Positions 1-12,034 of a DNA stretch of 64,000 bases are shown here, piece after piece. The notes beneath the pieces were generated by a model that saw nothing but the letters and a program-made list of their open reading frames with translations, was not told the origin of the DNA and did not search any database. Both the position numbers and the translations under genes were made by a program. The number at the start of each line of letters is the position of its first letter. The first letter of the stretch is position 1. Source of the stretch: Mantis religiosa. Its lineage: Eukaryota > Arthropoda > Insecta > Mantodea > Mantidae. The DNA is taken from contig CM060947.1 in the NCBI GenBank assembly GCA_030765055.1, positions 66,448,656 to 66,512,655 of the forward strand, written 5' to 3'.

Positions 1-1785
1 TTCTAATAAAAAAGTTAGATTTGTTTTCTGAAATAAGGAAGAATGAATTCACCAGTGAGTGGGTAAAATCAAGAAAGAGAATTTGGCAAAGAAGTTCAGT
101 TGATGACCACAGTAATTAACTAATTAACGATTGTAATAACAGACTAATCGATCTCCTCAATTCATTGCAAAATGCATTATTATTAGCATAAATTTAAAAT
201 TTGGTGTGTCACATTTACATGATTTTCTCTGGCATTACAACTTTAAATAAATCTATATGTTTAAATAAACTTTCTTAACAGTTATATAAACAGTGGTTAT
301 ACTATTCACACTATGTTCAATAAATGTTTGCCTAAAACTGCTCTCAAATAACCATTTCCGTAGTTGTATGCATTGTACAGAAATGAAGTACAGCATTAGC
401 ATGTAGACTGCAGTTAGGTCAGCGTTCACTACTAATGAATTATGTGGAAGGGAAAAAGAATTGCACCAAATGCTTTACAGATGCCTCATGACAATTCAAC
501 ATGGGAAACCTTAAATTATATTGTAACAACAAATATTTTGATGGCTAATCCTGCAGAAAGGAATTATTTGACAATCAGCTCTACGTTTTTTGTGTAGTAA
601 GATTTTCTACCTCATACTAGTTGTTCAAAGTTGCACAAAATTCATTTGAAATGAAAATAACTTCACAGATACTAAAAAAAAATTCAAAACATGTATTTTA
701 CTAGCTATCATAATTGACATTGCATGGGTACATTCTATAAAGTATGGTGTTGAAAATAAGTATAGGGTGATTTTCTGATAGGCTTAAGTACCCTATAATA
801 TGCACTTGTACCTAAAATATAAGTATCCTAGTTTTTCCAGATTGATCAGAAAGTGACAATTTGTACATAAGAGATTGAAAAATATAATTATGCATAGCTG
901 TTTGAAGTTGTGTGGTCTCCTATAGTTTTGCCAGGTTCTATTGGTTTTGTAACATAACCTACGATTTTTGCCAACTTCAGTTACACAGTTATGATGTTTT
1001 GGCCAGATGGTCTAAACATTGCAAAGTTCTACATAAGAGGTTTGAAAATGTACTTCAGATTAGTTTTTAGAATTGAAATAATGTAGATTAGGTCCTGTAG
1101 TATAAGTTTCTTCTAGATAGGCCAAATAAAGGTGATTTGTATATCAGGGGTTGAATTGAGTTTCAATTTATGGGTAAGCTTGCATTTTTAACAGTTTCTA
1201 GAATCCAAATGTACCTGGTTTTGTTAAAATACCAAAAGTATTTCTTGATAAAATGCAGGAATAAAAACTAATAACAAACTGCCAACAAACTCAAGACTAT
1301 AAAGGATCAAAAATTATTTAATGAGCCACTGAAAAATTGGCAGCCAACAAGGCCTTCTACTCATTACCTGAAGAAAAACATATATTCATAATGTAAGGTG
1401 TCAAGATATACAAATGAATTACTGATTTACTCTATTTTCACTTATACTGAATATCTGTAAACTTTTTATTGTAAATCTTTCTTATGGCCTTAGTTTTAAC
1501 TTTGAGGTTAAATACAATTAATTTGTTTATAGACAGCCTGATAAGTCATCTATTTAAGCTTTTGCTCAAACCTAAATGTGAGCATTTTATGACAATAAAG
1601 CATTTTATCTCTTAAGAATAGAAACCAATACAACTTTCAAAGTATTATTATACTACAATTATAAACTCCCAACAACTCTACAAGAATACTAAACTAATCT
1701 TTTTAAATATTAAAAGCAGAAGCATTATTAACAGTGAAGTATTCTTCATATTTAAGTTTGATTTATGAGTCACTATGTTTACACT
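1..1785. other. AT-rich stretch without recognisable gene
   Basis: Stop codons are dense in all frames and no splice-flanked coding stretch, TIR or tRNA-like box was seen. The only internal structure noticed is a set of three degenerate related units between about 840 and 1190 (see findings). Confidence 0.6.
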
Positions 1786-1789
1786 CAAA

Positions 1790-2145
1790 TTTCACTTGTT
1801 GTTGTATAATTGAAACGTTTTCAAGATCATTCAATCTCATCCTCAGCTGTTTTATGAAAATTTTGATTTTCTCAAAAATTGCTCTACCAGTTTTTATTAA
1901 AATACCATTTGTATAACATACTTTCATGGTAAAGGACATGTGTATCTTGTTTCCGGGAATAGCCTTGTAAGTCCCCTTCATTCTGAGTAACTTTGAAATA
2001 ACTGATAAACTGTAAGTTATGAGATAAAAGCTTATAATAGAAAATGTGGATCTCATTAAATCATATAATTTAATCAATTGTTTTGTGGAAATAATCATTT
2101 TCAAGGTGTTCTTTGTGTTTGAATTTTCGAACACTTATAATTTTA
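1790..2145 (+). repeat. Dispersed repeat family F, diverged copy
   Basis: It matches other F copies in this window through landmarks in the same order: a 'gattttctcaaaaatt' block, then 'gtatatctt'-like text, then 'cttcattctgagta' and a 'gataaactgtaag' block. The short ORFs on either strand here have no protein-family look. F is a non-coding, several-hundred-base repeat of unknown class. Confidence 0.5.
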
Positions 2146-2396
2146 ACAAAAAGAAAGACATTGGCTTTTTACACCCTGACATGTAAAGAGAATGGAGTGT
2201 CAAAGCCATGACGTAGCCAACTACCTTAAAAGATTTATCTATTACTTTACCTGCTGTATTCTCCTACTCCTGTTCTACCTACCAGGAAGTACATAATATC
2301 TGCAATTGTTCATCTTGTTTAACATACACAAATAGGCTTTGGTAACAATTTGTCGAAGAATGGGCAGTGAAAATATGTAGATATAATTCATTTCCT

Positions 2397-2398
2397 TT

Positions 2399-2453
<55 letters not shown>
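2397..2453. repeat. (TTTA)n microsatellite
   Basis: An uninterrupted tetranucleotide array of about 14 units. Confidence 0.97.
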
Positions 2454-2454
<1 letters not shown>

Positions 2455-2459
2455 TTTTT

Positions 2460-3240
2460 TAAATGTTCACTGGCACTTAATCAATTTTCAGTAGCAGCTT
2501 TTTGACACAGCATCATGAAATATCTTCTTGATTCACTTTTATTTTATAATGAAATATGTTTGCAACATCAAAAGATCTGAGCATATTTATGATTTGTAAC
2601 CATCTCACTTAATTTGTGTCCATACTATACTGATAGCATTTAAGACACAATGGTGTGAAGGTAACTGCACTATCTCATATGCTTTGTTTTTAGCTATTGC
2701 ATCTAGTTCATGTTTTTATCCTTGGAAGTTTTGCATTACTCCTTTTTTGGATTATGTAATTGGTATTCGTTTAGTTCTTGGATTTGAACTTGAAAAATTC
2801 AAAAGGCCCAGAAATAAATCCATCTGAAGATCCAACATGAACCATAAGAAATTGCTGACTGATGGGAATTATGAGAGGTTATCAATGTGTGGACCCTCAC
2901 AAATTCACGTCTTAATGTTTTGTGTCGTGTATGTTAACTCACATTTTATCTAAATAAATTACAGTACGGCGAGTGGAAGATACGTTCTTTAGTTTCCTAA
3001 GAAAACTAAATCTCTTAGAACACCACATCAGATCTTTCCATCTTTATTATTAGCCAGATAATTTAATTTCAGAGTATTCTTTAAGGTTTGGTGCAAGGAC
3101 CATTTACTCCTATGACAGATACTTGCATTAAAGAATTTCTTATATAATTCAAACTAGATATAACATTTTTAAGATTTTCTTTCATGGAATTGTTGAAAAC
3201 AGTGCTGTTGTAATAAATTAAACTTAAAGATGAGTCAATT
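2460..3240. other. AT-rich stretch, nothing recognised
   Basis: No coding, tRNA-like or terminal-repeat signal was seen on either strand. Confidence 0.6.
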
Positions 3241-3243
3241 AAG

Positions 3244-3312
3244 GACACTAAACAACACTTACTTTTAAATTTCCCAGAACATGTTTCAGGAAATTTAAAA
3301 GTGTTTAGTGTC
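3244..3312. repeat. Inverted repeat (hairpin)
   Basis: The left arm begins GACACTAAAC at 3244 and ends ...TTTAAATTTCC; the right arm at 3289-3312 is its reverse complement ending TTTAGTGTC. The left arm carries about 7 extra bases, so the pairing is roughly 24 bp with a bulge and a loop of about 14 nt. It could be a MITE remnant or a chance fold; no flanking duplication was established. Confidence 0.7.
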
Positions 3313-4370
3313 ATTAATCGACTTACCTTTAAGTTTAGATAGGAAATGCTCCTTATATGGATGATGCGTTGTTCTTACGACTACAGCTGTAAATAAACCT
3401 ACAGCTGTATACTGAAGCGTTCTGGCAGGTCATTTCTTTCCAGGTATTTACCATATTGTTCCAACGGCCCTTCATGCATCCTTCTCTTGTTTATAATTCT
3501 AAGAACAATCCTAGTAGATACACCTGTTATTGAAACATACCTTTCAAAGTTATCATAATCAGGATAATAGAATTACACCAACTAAAATGTCACAAGTACT
3601 AGTGAGAATACAGATACATCACAAATAAAAGCATACCACAAATTTTAGAAACAAATTTTCTCATTATTTCAATCCTAATGAAATTATCTTGAAAGTTGAA
3701 ACAACAGAGAATTTAGATTATCTATGTACTTACAAGAAATATACCACCACCGCTACCACTGATAACTAGCTTATACTGAAAGAGAAGGTGTCTCAGTGGT
3801 AGAAGAACTGGCAACAAGAGAAAATTTTGACTGGAAAAAACATCCCTTTACAAATGGTTTTCCACTGTAGTGGAATGGAGGTGGGTCAAGTCATTCATAT
3901 ACTACATCTATCTCTACCGACTAAATTACAAGTGTACTTTTGGGTCAGTTCTTACTGCACAAAACCAAGGGATACTTATTTCTAACAATGTCTTTATTTA
4001 TTCTCATAATATGTGTAATGTAATATGTATATTTGTGTGACATTTTGCTATCAAATTGTTGCTAGAATACAATATTTCTGTTGCTATCGATAGGTAACAA
4101 GCAGAGAAAGTACGAGTAGTAAAAAGTGAATATTTAATCCACTTAAATTTACACACAATATGAATTCTTGCTTAAAATGTTGGCCTTAGTTGCATTAACT
4201 CCTCATTATTTACATGTTGGATGCAGGAACAGCATATTTCAAGTCAGTTTTTTCATGTGCTAATGAAGAGGGGGCTGCAAACAAAAATGATGCTGTGAAT
4301 TGCCAGAATCATATCAGTGCCACTAGTGTGCTAGAATGTTTCTCCCACAGGAGTTCGGTTACATTCCAGT
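3313..4370. other. AT-rich stretch, nothing recognised
   Basis: No gene or mobile-element signature was seen. Confidence 0.55.
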
Positions 4371-4374
4371 AAAT

Positions 4375-4600
4375 CTATTGATATGGGGCTGTCACTTTTA
4401 TAGTCGTTGGGCAGTTTGCAGATTGAGGGACAGTCCATAGGCATGTTATTCTTGTACCTGTCCCAGAAAGGACTTACTCCCGTAATGACAGAAAAATGGG
4501 GTTTACAGGGTGACAGGTGAAATTTAGATGGGGGAAAGAAAGGAGGTGGCTTAAGCTCAACAGCTGAGATTCCATGTGCAACGACCCGTTGTACACCACT
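4375..4600 (+). repeat. Dispersed repeat family G, copy 1
   Basis: It is homologous to 30675-30870. Shared landmarks in order are 'gattgagggacagtcc', 'cttgtacctgtcc', 'aatgacagaaa', 'acagggtgacaggtga' and 'gggggaaagaaaggaggtggctt'. There is no coding potential and the class is unknown. Confidence 0.6.
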
Positions 4601-4609
4601 GATGGCAAT

Positions 4610-5147
4610 TAAATGTTAGATAAACATAATTTTTATTTTCTAGGCTAGTTCTCGGGTGGATTAATTTTGAGGTTGGTAGTTGTTGTCACTTTTAAGTGCA
4701 CAGACTTGAACCCATCACCTACAGAGTTTAAGAGCTGTAAAGTGAATAGTTCAGGTTCCAATAGACAACACAGTTTGGGCTTCCATTTTAATAAAGTTAA
4801 CCTGAAAACTAAATTAATGAATATTTCCACAAAGGTTAAAGCAACCAAAAGAGCTATTGGAAACTTTTTTGGCCTGTTTTATCTGTAACAAGCTTTGTTC
4901 TATCTCTAGTGGTTTTTTCAGTTATATAATACTATTCAACATTCAATGAAAATGAAGAGGATTCACACAGATAATAATTTTTAAAAAAGCTTTCACTAGG
5001 GATGCCAGTGTTTTAATTGAAAAAAAAGTTACACTTTAAAGGTGAAGAAGTTAGAGCTTAGAAATTTCACAAAAATCTTTGTCGTGCATCGTACAAAGAG
5101 GTTGGACTTCAATACCGACTGGAGATTCTATATTATTCAGTTATGTT

Positions 5148-5148
<1 letters not shown>
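4610..5148. other. No recognised feature
   Basis: Short ORFs exist on both strands around 4645-4888 but show no family motif and no splice context. Confidence 0.5.

Positions 5149-5150
<2 letters not shown>

Positions 5151-5226
<76 letters not shown>
5151..5226. repeat. (CT)n microsatellite
   Basis: An uninterrupted CT array of 76 bp. Ser-Leu ORFs across it are artefacts of the repeat. Confidence 0.97.
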
Positions 5227-5229
<3 letters not shown>

Positions 5230-5230
<1 letters not shown>

Positions 5231-7330
5231 GCTTTTGAATTACATTTACAAGTACAGAGTTTTGGAAACTCAGCAGAGACTACAATTTTTTCAGTCTGTT
5301 TACAGCAAACAAATTATTCAAACATATGTTAACTTGGTTAATTTGATTTGCTCATGGACTATATGCAGTAGAAATATTCAGCTAAAACTAAATATTATTC
5401 TAATTTTATTTAGTTTAATTTCTTCTGTTACCCTTAAAACTAAAAGAGAGTAGTGGCTAATGCAAAATAAAGGCTTTAAATATCAGTGTACCTAAATGTA
5501 TTAACAGATTCAAGAATATTTACACACAGTACTAAAAGCACAAAGAACAGTATTTTGAGTGATTTTTCACTCTGAAATATGTTCTTCTTTTCAAATAGAG
5601 CCGCGGCCCAGGGGACTCGAATCTCTTACCAATATCTTGTATCTGACATTTCACAGTTTGGAACTTCCTGTTGAAGAATCCCTTAAGACTATACATTGCC
5701 ATCTTGGACGTTCTCTTAATTTATTCATTATTAAACAGAGAAACAAACCCTAAGCCGCAAAGCATACCCGAGGGATGCTTTTATAAGAGGGACGGAGCAA
5801 CGACAGAGCATAGTCAAAACATCAGTGTATAGCTAAACCCTAATGATCCAGGAAACTAAGGCATTTCACCCAAGTCGGCACACTTATTCCCACTTGTGTA
5901 GTATCCTATACATTTTGGTTTCTGCTGTTTTTACAATATTTTATTGTAAAAGAAAGGCTCCTAAATTGGGGTGAGTCATATGACTTTGCAGAGGTAACAT
6001 CTACTCTTAAGCACAAGGTTCTGTCTGTTATTCTAATCACTATTTTTCCCATTTATAAAATACCTCAAATTGGGCCAGGTTAGCAAAGAATGTTTCTAAA
6101 TAATGTAATCCAATATAACACATTAACAGAAGAAAAATGTATACCCTATTTCCAAAAATCTAATGGGGTAGGTATTAATCTAATGTGCGTCAAAGGAGAA
6201 TAAATGTATTTAAATTTATTTTGTACAACATAACGTTTTAGAATGTGTGTGCGTGCGTATTTGTGTAACCTATTGTAAAGTGACAAGAGTACAAGTAATT
6301 ACTACTGCCTACTAAAGTGAACATGAAATGAAATGCTTCATGTTGCATAACATTTTAAATGAATAGTTATTTACTACTACTGCCTGCACTACAACAGCCT
6401 ACCTTTCTGCTAGCTTTGGTTGCAAATAATGCCAATTCTTTCCACAATAAGCGAACGTTGCTCTTCGTACATTGAAGCTTCTTCCTGCCTTTCGCTACCA
6501 TTTTTTGGGCATAGTCACTCTACACATGAAGATGTTCTTCTGTTTGCCCTCCATTTTATATCTATTCAAACGCCCCCTGCAATAATACATCAACGATAAT
6601 GTAACGAAGTTGAAAATGACAACAATGCGTTATGACGTAAGATAAGACAAACGTTTTAATTCAACGGAACTTGAACGATGGATTGCAATTACACAGATAG
6701 AATCTGCGATGAGTTTTTTCTTCGCTAAATTGAAAAACTGTTCTAGTTATAAAACTTATAGTCCCGGGACTATCCATCGCTTTCATTGGTTTCTTGAGAG
6801 CGATGGAAAGAGGCATGCAAAGCTGTAAGAACGAGTTGGGAAACCTCAGAACGATACGTGTACTGAGCTTAAGAACACACCCTAGGTATGATAAATTCAA
6901 ATGCAGCTATCGCCAAACTACGGACGCTTTAGCAGTCTACCTTAATGCGCATCACAATTTTGAGTACCTACTCCATTTAAATAAAAAAGATGATGCGCGT
7001 TAGATTCTTGAAAATTCACTATAATACGCTTAAGCCTGTAGTATGTACCATGTTCTTTTTAGCAGTTAAACTTTTGCTGATGTCTACTGCAACAAATAAA
7101 GGATGAACAATAAGTTACTGTGAAATATTACTGCAGTTAAAGTGCGATTATTATTTAGAACTTGGACCGATCGAAAAATTAAACGAATTGTGTTGTATAG
7201 TAGATTGTCTTTTGTTGATTATGTTTTTACCAATTCTGTTTGTCGGAAAGCAATCGTAATGAAGTTAAACTCTAATTTCAAGGTAGCTGGAGTAGAGGGC
7301 TGTGAAAAAAAGTCATGCCAAATCTAGTAA
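5230..7330. other. AT-rich stretch, nothing recognised
   Basis: Several ORFs of 60-80 codons lie here on both strands; none has a recognisable domain, biased composition or flanking splice signals that would support a gene. Confidence 0.5.
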
Positions 7331-7334
7331 TTTA

Positions 7335-7731
7335 AGTTCAGCTTTCAAGGATGCAACATGAGGAGGATTTTAGAGAAAACTTCACCCTAAAATACCTTTC
7401 ACGTGGCAAAAGTTTCGAGCATTTTAATTTTTTCAAATATCTTTCAAGTGAGTTTGATTAAATCACACTATTTTAAGATATTTTTATGACAAATGAAATG
7501 TATATCTTGAATTTTCTGAAAATAGCCTCTAAACTCGTCTTCATTCTGAATTATCTTTGTATAGATAGTAAACAGAGTTAAAACAATCTTACCACAAGAA
7601 ACCTGTATATTGTTAAAACACCCCTTCCCCTTCTGTTAATTATTTCTGAGATATTTCTTCTTTTTTGTTTAAATTTTCAAATTTTTATACTTTTCTCAAA
7701 TAGGAAGTTTCTTATCTTTTCATTCATCCAT

Positions 7732-7733
<2 letters not shown>
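7335..7733 (+). repeat. Dispersed repeat family F
   Basis: One of the better F copies. It starts with 'tttaagttcagctttcaagg', runs through 'gaaatgtatatcttgaattt' and 'cgtcttcattctgaattatc', then 'agtaaacagagttaaaacaa', and ends near 'tcattcattccctct' where a CT array starts. Confidence 0.65.

Positions 7734-7734
<1 letters not shown>

Positions 7735-7802
<68 letters not shown>
7735..7802. repeat. (CT)n microsatellite
   Basis: A CT array with one TTTC interruption near its end; it directly follows an F repeat. Confidence 0.95.
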
Positions 7803-7804
<2 letters not shown>

Positions 7805-8039
7805 GCCTGCAAACTGAATGCAATTTCCAAATATCACGAAGTAGCCACCGTTAAACAAATTGATTATTATTGCTGAAAGCATGCTTATTCCCACAATATA
7901 TTATTGTACCTACAAGGAAATTACAATAATACATTTTCTGCAGATGTTTGTCCATTAACCTGAAGTAGCTAGAGGGATGAGCATTTGTACAAAAGGTATA
8001 AGGGTGAGCAGAAGAAAGTGCAGCACTTTACTAAGATCA

Positions 8040-8310
8040 GAGTTACATGCCTGAAACAATTTGCGAAGTGCCTCATTTGAAAGTTTCTTATGTAAACTGA
8101 AGTTTTCCATAGTCAGAAAACGTTTGTTGATTTCGTGTGCATCCAGCCTATTGAGGTTTAATACTGTAGCCTATGCCAGTGCGTCATGTCCTTTACTTCG
8201 TTTTAAGGGTAGTTCTATGTCGCAATTTAAACTGTCCAGTTTCCAAGTTATTCCATATTGAAGAATTGGCATCATTTCTGAACCCAAATGTGATATTTTA
8301 TAACCAGTAT
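8040..8310 (-). pseudogene. Possible LINE reverse-transcriptase-region remnant
   Basis: The reverse strand encodes a stretch beginning near the motif MPILQYGITW, which resembles the post-catalytic region of some non-LTR reverse transcriptases (pattern hydrophobic-PI-x-x-YG-hydrophobic-x-W), followed by KRSKGHDALA and, after one stop, NLNRLDAHEINKRFLTMENF. It abuts a plus-strand LINE 3' end, a layout expected from 5' inversion during target-primed reverse transcription. Family membership rests on one short motif, so the call is tentative; a host-gene remnant is not excluded. Confidence 0.3.
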
Positions 8311-8855
8311 TTCTCGTAAGCAGTGCAATTGGAAGGCACACAACTCCGGGCAATAAAGGAGAGCGTACAACCCTGGCTAACTTCCTGCAGGGATAACCGG
8401 CGAGCCGAGGTGATACTCACCCGGCTGAGAATTGGGCACACACGAGCGACTCATGGCCATTTGTTAAGAGGGGAACCGGCCCCTGTGTGTGCTCCATGTG
8501 CAGTACGCCTCACTGTGCGGCGTGTATTGCTCGATTGCCCGCAGTACGCCCGCGTTCGCCAGTCAGTAGGCTTGGGAACTAACTTGATGGGTGTTTTAGG
8601 GGACGACCCAGTGGCCGTGGTTAAGGCACTGCGGTTTGTTGCCCAAATCGGTTTTAATAAACAAGTCTGACTTGCATTTTATATTTGTTAATTTTAGAGA
8701 TTTTAAATTATTAGTCTTTGGATGGATTTTTTATGTACTTTTAATAGTTGAGTGTTTTTGTTTTATTTTACCTTTTTAGCTAAATTTGTGTAGCTTTTAG
8801 GTTTTAGTGTTGACTTCGGGCCCAAATGACCTTGTTGTCAACGGGCCCTAAAACA
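8310..8855 (+). mobile_element. 3' end of an I-group-like non-LTR retrotransposon
   Basis: This is a 5'-truncated LINE: the C-terminal coding end (8323-8670), then about 190 bp of T-rich 3' UTR finishing with 'aatgaccttgttgtcaacgg' and 'gccctaaaacaccaca', then a simple-sequence tail. The 3' UTR end resembles the one at 59.49-59.53 kb on the other strand ('ctaatgacctagtagttgta'), so two related LINE lineages are present. Confidence 0.75.
8323..8670 (+). pseudogene. LINE ORF2 C-terminus (region after RNase H)
   Basis: The frame encodes 115 residues with the signature LTRLRIGHTRATHGHLLRGE, followed by PVCAPC...LTV...LLDC. This is the Cys-containing C-terminal segment after the RNase H domain of I, Jockey and R1-type LINE polyproteins, where the usual form is TRLRIGHTxLTHGxLL...C..C......H.L..C. 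Here the expected His before the last Cys region reads VRRVLLDC, so one zinc-ligand-like His is missing. No reverse transcriptase or endonuclease is attached in frame. It is a fragment of a dead element and not a host gene. Confidence 0.8.
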
Positions 8856-8925
8856 CCACACACACACACTCACTCACTCACTCACTCACTCACTCACTCA
8901 CTCACTCACTCACTCACTCACTCAC
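8856..8925. repeat. LINE 3' simple-sequence tail (CA)n(CTCA)n
   Basis: CA repeats change to CTCA repeats directly after the LINE 3' UTR, consistent with a repeated 3' terminus that later expanded. Confidence 0.9.
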
Positions 8926-9231
8926 CCGAAATTGACTAAAAAGAAAGCAAATATTCTTGAGTTTGTACATCATCACAATTTTCTTCAGAATTGTCACTTA
9001 TATTTTAAACAAATTGAAATATAGTTTCCTTATCCTAATCAATTTTTACCCGCTTTCAAATAGAAAAACAGCTTTTCTCTCTTATCTGAAAGAATAGCCT
9101 CTCCCTATCATATCCTCCAATCTAAATCTTATTTCCATCCGAAATCTTCTAACTAAACTACCAATTCTTACCCAATATCACGAAACCACTTTTTTAGAAC
9201 TCTTCCTTTAACCGATCCTATTTTTTAAGTT

Positions 9232-9368
9232 CACGTCCTCCAACGTTAAGTCATTTCGTACGATGAATGATATGAGTGAAATGATGCTCAAGTGAGCCCG
9301 GGTTCCTTAGAGCTTAGAGTTACCCTATATTCATCTTCAAGATAAGGGTACCTCCGGAGAAGACCTTG
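9232..9368 (-). mobile_element. SINE family A, 3' part
   Basis: It reads on the reverse strand. The segment begins 'cacgtcctccaacgttaag' (the complement of the family's 3' end) and runs to 'aagataagggtacctccgg'. The tRNA-like head is missing. Confidence 0.8.
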
Positions 9369-9371
9369 TAA

Positions 9372-9560
9372 TAAAAATTATTACAGCCATATTTTGAGAA
9401 AATGAAAGATTTTGAAAAATGTTCCATGTAAAGAGGTGGATTGGTGGAGCTGGGAGGGGGTGGTATTTAACCGACTTTTCGGCGTTAAAACACACAAATT
9501 CAGAGGGTGAATTCTGAATATCGAGCTTTTTGGGTGGAATACAATGCTAGCCCTAGTAGA
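9372..9560 (-). repeat. Dispersed repeat family F
   Basis: The reverse complement carries 'tctttacatggaacattttt' and the 'ccacccaaaaagctcgatat' block shared with 44.5 kb. It directly follows a SINE A fragment. Confidence 0.55.
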
Positions 9561-9599
9561 TAAAATTGGCAACTGCATATCATCTATCACTATGGCTAC

Positions 9600-10860
9600 A
9601 CTAGCGTAAGTTTATTATCCATTGTTAACAAATAATAACTGAGCGACTGGCAACTGACAACGGTAATATGGTACACTAAAACAGCTGACTCGCGTGTCTT
9701 GGCGACAGAGTGTGTAAAGTGGAAAATATTCAGATCTTAGGTGCTATAAAAGGTTTTCTTTTATTTCGTCGTACCAAAAGAAAGTATTTTTGAAATATTA
9801 ATAATTTTAAACAGTGGCAAATTATTGAAAAAGCTTATAACTTCAAGAAGTTTCGTGTTGTGTGTTTCCATTTAGCATCAGCACCGCCTACGGCGGGAAG
9901 GAAATTCGGAAACAAAAATGTTATCTTCTTCTAAATTTTAAGTAGTTCTTTCTTACAATGACTGTCTAATCCCCTATTTTTGTCAAATTCGCAGTCTTGT
10001 GTAATATACACATCGTTGACAATTCATTCATTCATAAATTATAAGCTTAATCTTTTACCGAGTTTTTGGATTTGCATATATGGATTAGTTCATTTGATCA
10101 CGCTTTATGGTGTGCTTCCCGTGTGGAGAAAGAGTCTCCGATTATTGTGAGATGAAAACTTCGCTAAAAGTGCAAATTATGCAGTATACACCATTCAAGA
10201 ACTGTTGACTGTGATAGATGGCTGATAAAATGCAGGGCAGTATGGCCATCGGTTGGAAACGGGCTATAAATGAACAAAAAGAAGGTCAAAGTAAAATTAC
10301 AGCTAAATCGCTTATGGTGGCACTTAACTGGTTCATAGTTGACCTTGTTTTTTATCTTTACGGACAATTGGAACGGTGACATTGAAAATGGACAAATGTC
10401 ATTTTTAAATTGATTCTCAGGTTTTCCACGCAGTTATTCGTGAAACAAATGAAACTTAAGTTACTTATTTCTACAATTGGGAGTCTATTTTGTATTTGTA
10501 TTCTTTCTTAGGCAAACCATCCAAAACTTATACTTCAGTGTTTGTTGCAAGTATGTTTAGCCTGAAAAAAGTTCAATGTTGGTTCAAACCAGCAAAGAGC
10601 AGAGATTTTTTCGGGCATAAAACTATTTAATAGGACTTCCTTCGGGAGGGAAATAAAGCCGGTGGTACCGCGCCGTATGTTTATGGCACGCAAATGAACC
10701 TCAAACCTGATAAGGAGACTACTGAGCAACATTAGCGATGTTTTATGCCCAATATGGAATAGAATGCTGAGAAAAATAACATTTCAAAAGCATTCGCCAA
10801 TAAAACTCAATTTTAATTCCTTAAAAGAAATTTTAAAGTAACAGCTGGTCATGCATACGC
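9600..10860. other. No recognised feature
   Basis: No conserved coding, splice-flanked ORF or terminal repeat was recognised on either strand. Confidence 0.5.
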
Positions 10861-10880
10861 AGAAAGCACTACGTTTCCTT

Positions 10881-11092
10881 TTTTTTTTTTTTTTTTTTTT
10901 TGTTGTTGTTGTAATTTTACGTCCTCCAACGTTAAGTCATATCGGACGATCAATGGAATCTGTGAAATGATACTAAAATGAGCCCAGGGACTTTAGAGCT
11001 TAGAGCTACCCGATATTCGTCTTTCAGGATAAGGGAAATCCCCGTAAAAGCCTTATCCAGATAACTCGCCCTGACCGAGATTCGAACTCGGG
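10881..11092 (-). mobile_element. SINE family A with 13-bp target duplication
   Basis: A reverse-strand copy: T-run (its A-rich tail), then 'ttttacgtcctccaacgtt' ... to 'accgagattcgaactcggga', the tRNA-type B box. It is flanked by exact 13-bp direct repeats ACTACGTTTCCTT at 10868-10880 and 11093-11105. The head is truncated after the B box. Confidence 0.9.
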
Positions 11093-11105
11093 ACTACGTT
11101 TCCTT

Positions 11106-11343
11106 GTCCTCCTCGGTACCGTAGATGGTAGCATGTCTACCTCACGTTCAAAAGGTTCCGAGTTCGAATCTCGGTCAGGGCGAGTTATCTGGATAAGGTT
11201 TTTTTTTTTTACGGGGGTTTGCCTTATCCTGAAGGAGAATGTCAGGTAATTCTAAGCTTGATGGACTGTGGGATTATTTGAGCACCATTTCACTCATTGC
11301 GATATGACTTATCATTGAGGACGTAAATTGAAAAAATAAAAAA
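11106..11343 (+). mobile_element. SINE family A, inverted partner
   Basis: A plus-strand copy starting 'cctcggtaccgtagatgg', with A-box-like text 'tagatggtagcatgtctacc', B box 'gagttcgaatctcgg', the body 'gagttatctggataagg' and the end 'gaggacgtaaattgaaaaaa'. It lies immediately after the duplication of the reverse-strand copy, giving a head-to-head pair. GTTTCCTT recurs just after it (about 11346-11353). Confidence 0.9.
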
Positions 11344-11349
11344 AAGTTT

Positions 11350-11559
11350 CCTTACAAATAGTCACACATGACAGACGAACGTTGTGTAAGTTGACAACCA
11401 AAAGAGTAAGCTTTTGGTAATTGTGATATATGTGGCCTATATCTATAATCATTTTTTGATAAATAATTGAAATACATTATCATTCCAATGCCCATTATAT
11501 TTTCAAAAACTGTCAATCTCTTTCAGTAGAATTTGCAAAATGTACACTGAAAAAGTAAG

Positions 11560-11560
<1 letters not shown>
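11350..11560. other. No recognised feature
   Basis: AT-rich sequence between a SINE and a CA array; nothing seen. Confidence 0.5.
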
Positions 11561-11561
<1 letters not shown>

Positions 11562-11647
<86 letters not shown>

Positions 11648-11769
11648 ACACAGACACAGACACACACACAGACACACACACACAGACACACACACACACA
11701 CACCACACACACACACACACCACACACACACCACACACACACACCACACACACCACACACCACACACCA

Positions 11770-11837
<68 letters not shown>
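11562..11837. repeat. Compound (CA)n array, 276 bp
   Basis: The first half is nearly pure CA, the middle is interrupted by CAGA and CCA variants, and the last part is pure CA again. Thr-His and Val-Cys ORFs across it are artefacts. Confidence 0.97.
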
Positions 11838-11840
<3 letters not shown>

Positions 11841-12034
11841 TAAGGCTCGAAAGCTGAAAAATTTCTAAGACGATGTCCAGCGTGATAGATATTCATTCCT
11901 TTGAATGACTGGAAACCAGAAAATGGATTCCGAGTTTTTGAGGGCTGCCTTTGTCGGTATTTTTAGCTATTTTTTTTCAAAATCCTAACGGTTTGGGGTG
12001 GCAGCTTCATTTTCTCTTGACTACATTTTTACAG

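Noticed and set aside
1763..2134. 123-codon reverse ORF as a gene
   Set aside because: It lies in repeat F, has AT-driven composition and no family motif; other F copies are full of stops in this frame.
8861..8925. CRISPR-like short repeats
   Set aside because: A simple CA/CTCA array with no spacers, in eukaryotic DNA.
11503..11896. Several 100-codon ORFs with Cys-Val or Thr-His repeats
   Set aside because: They are translations of the compound CA array and have no other coding support.
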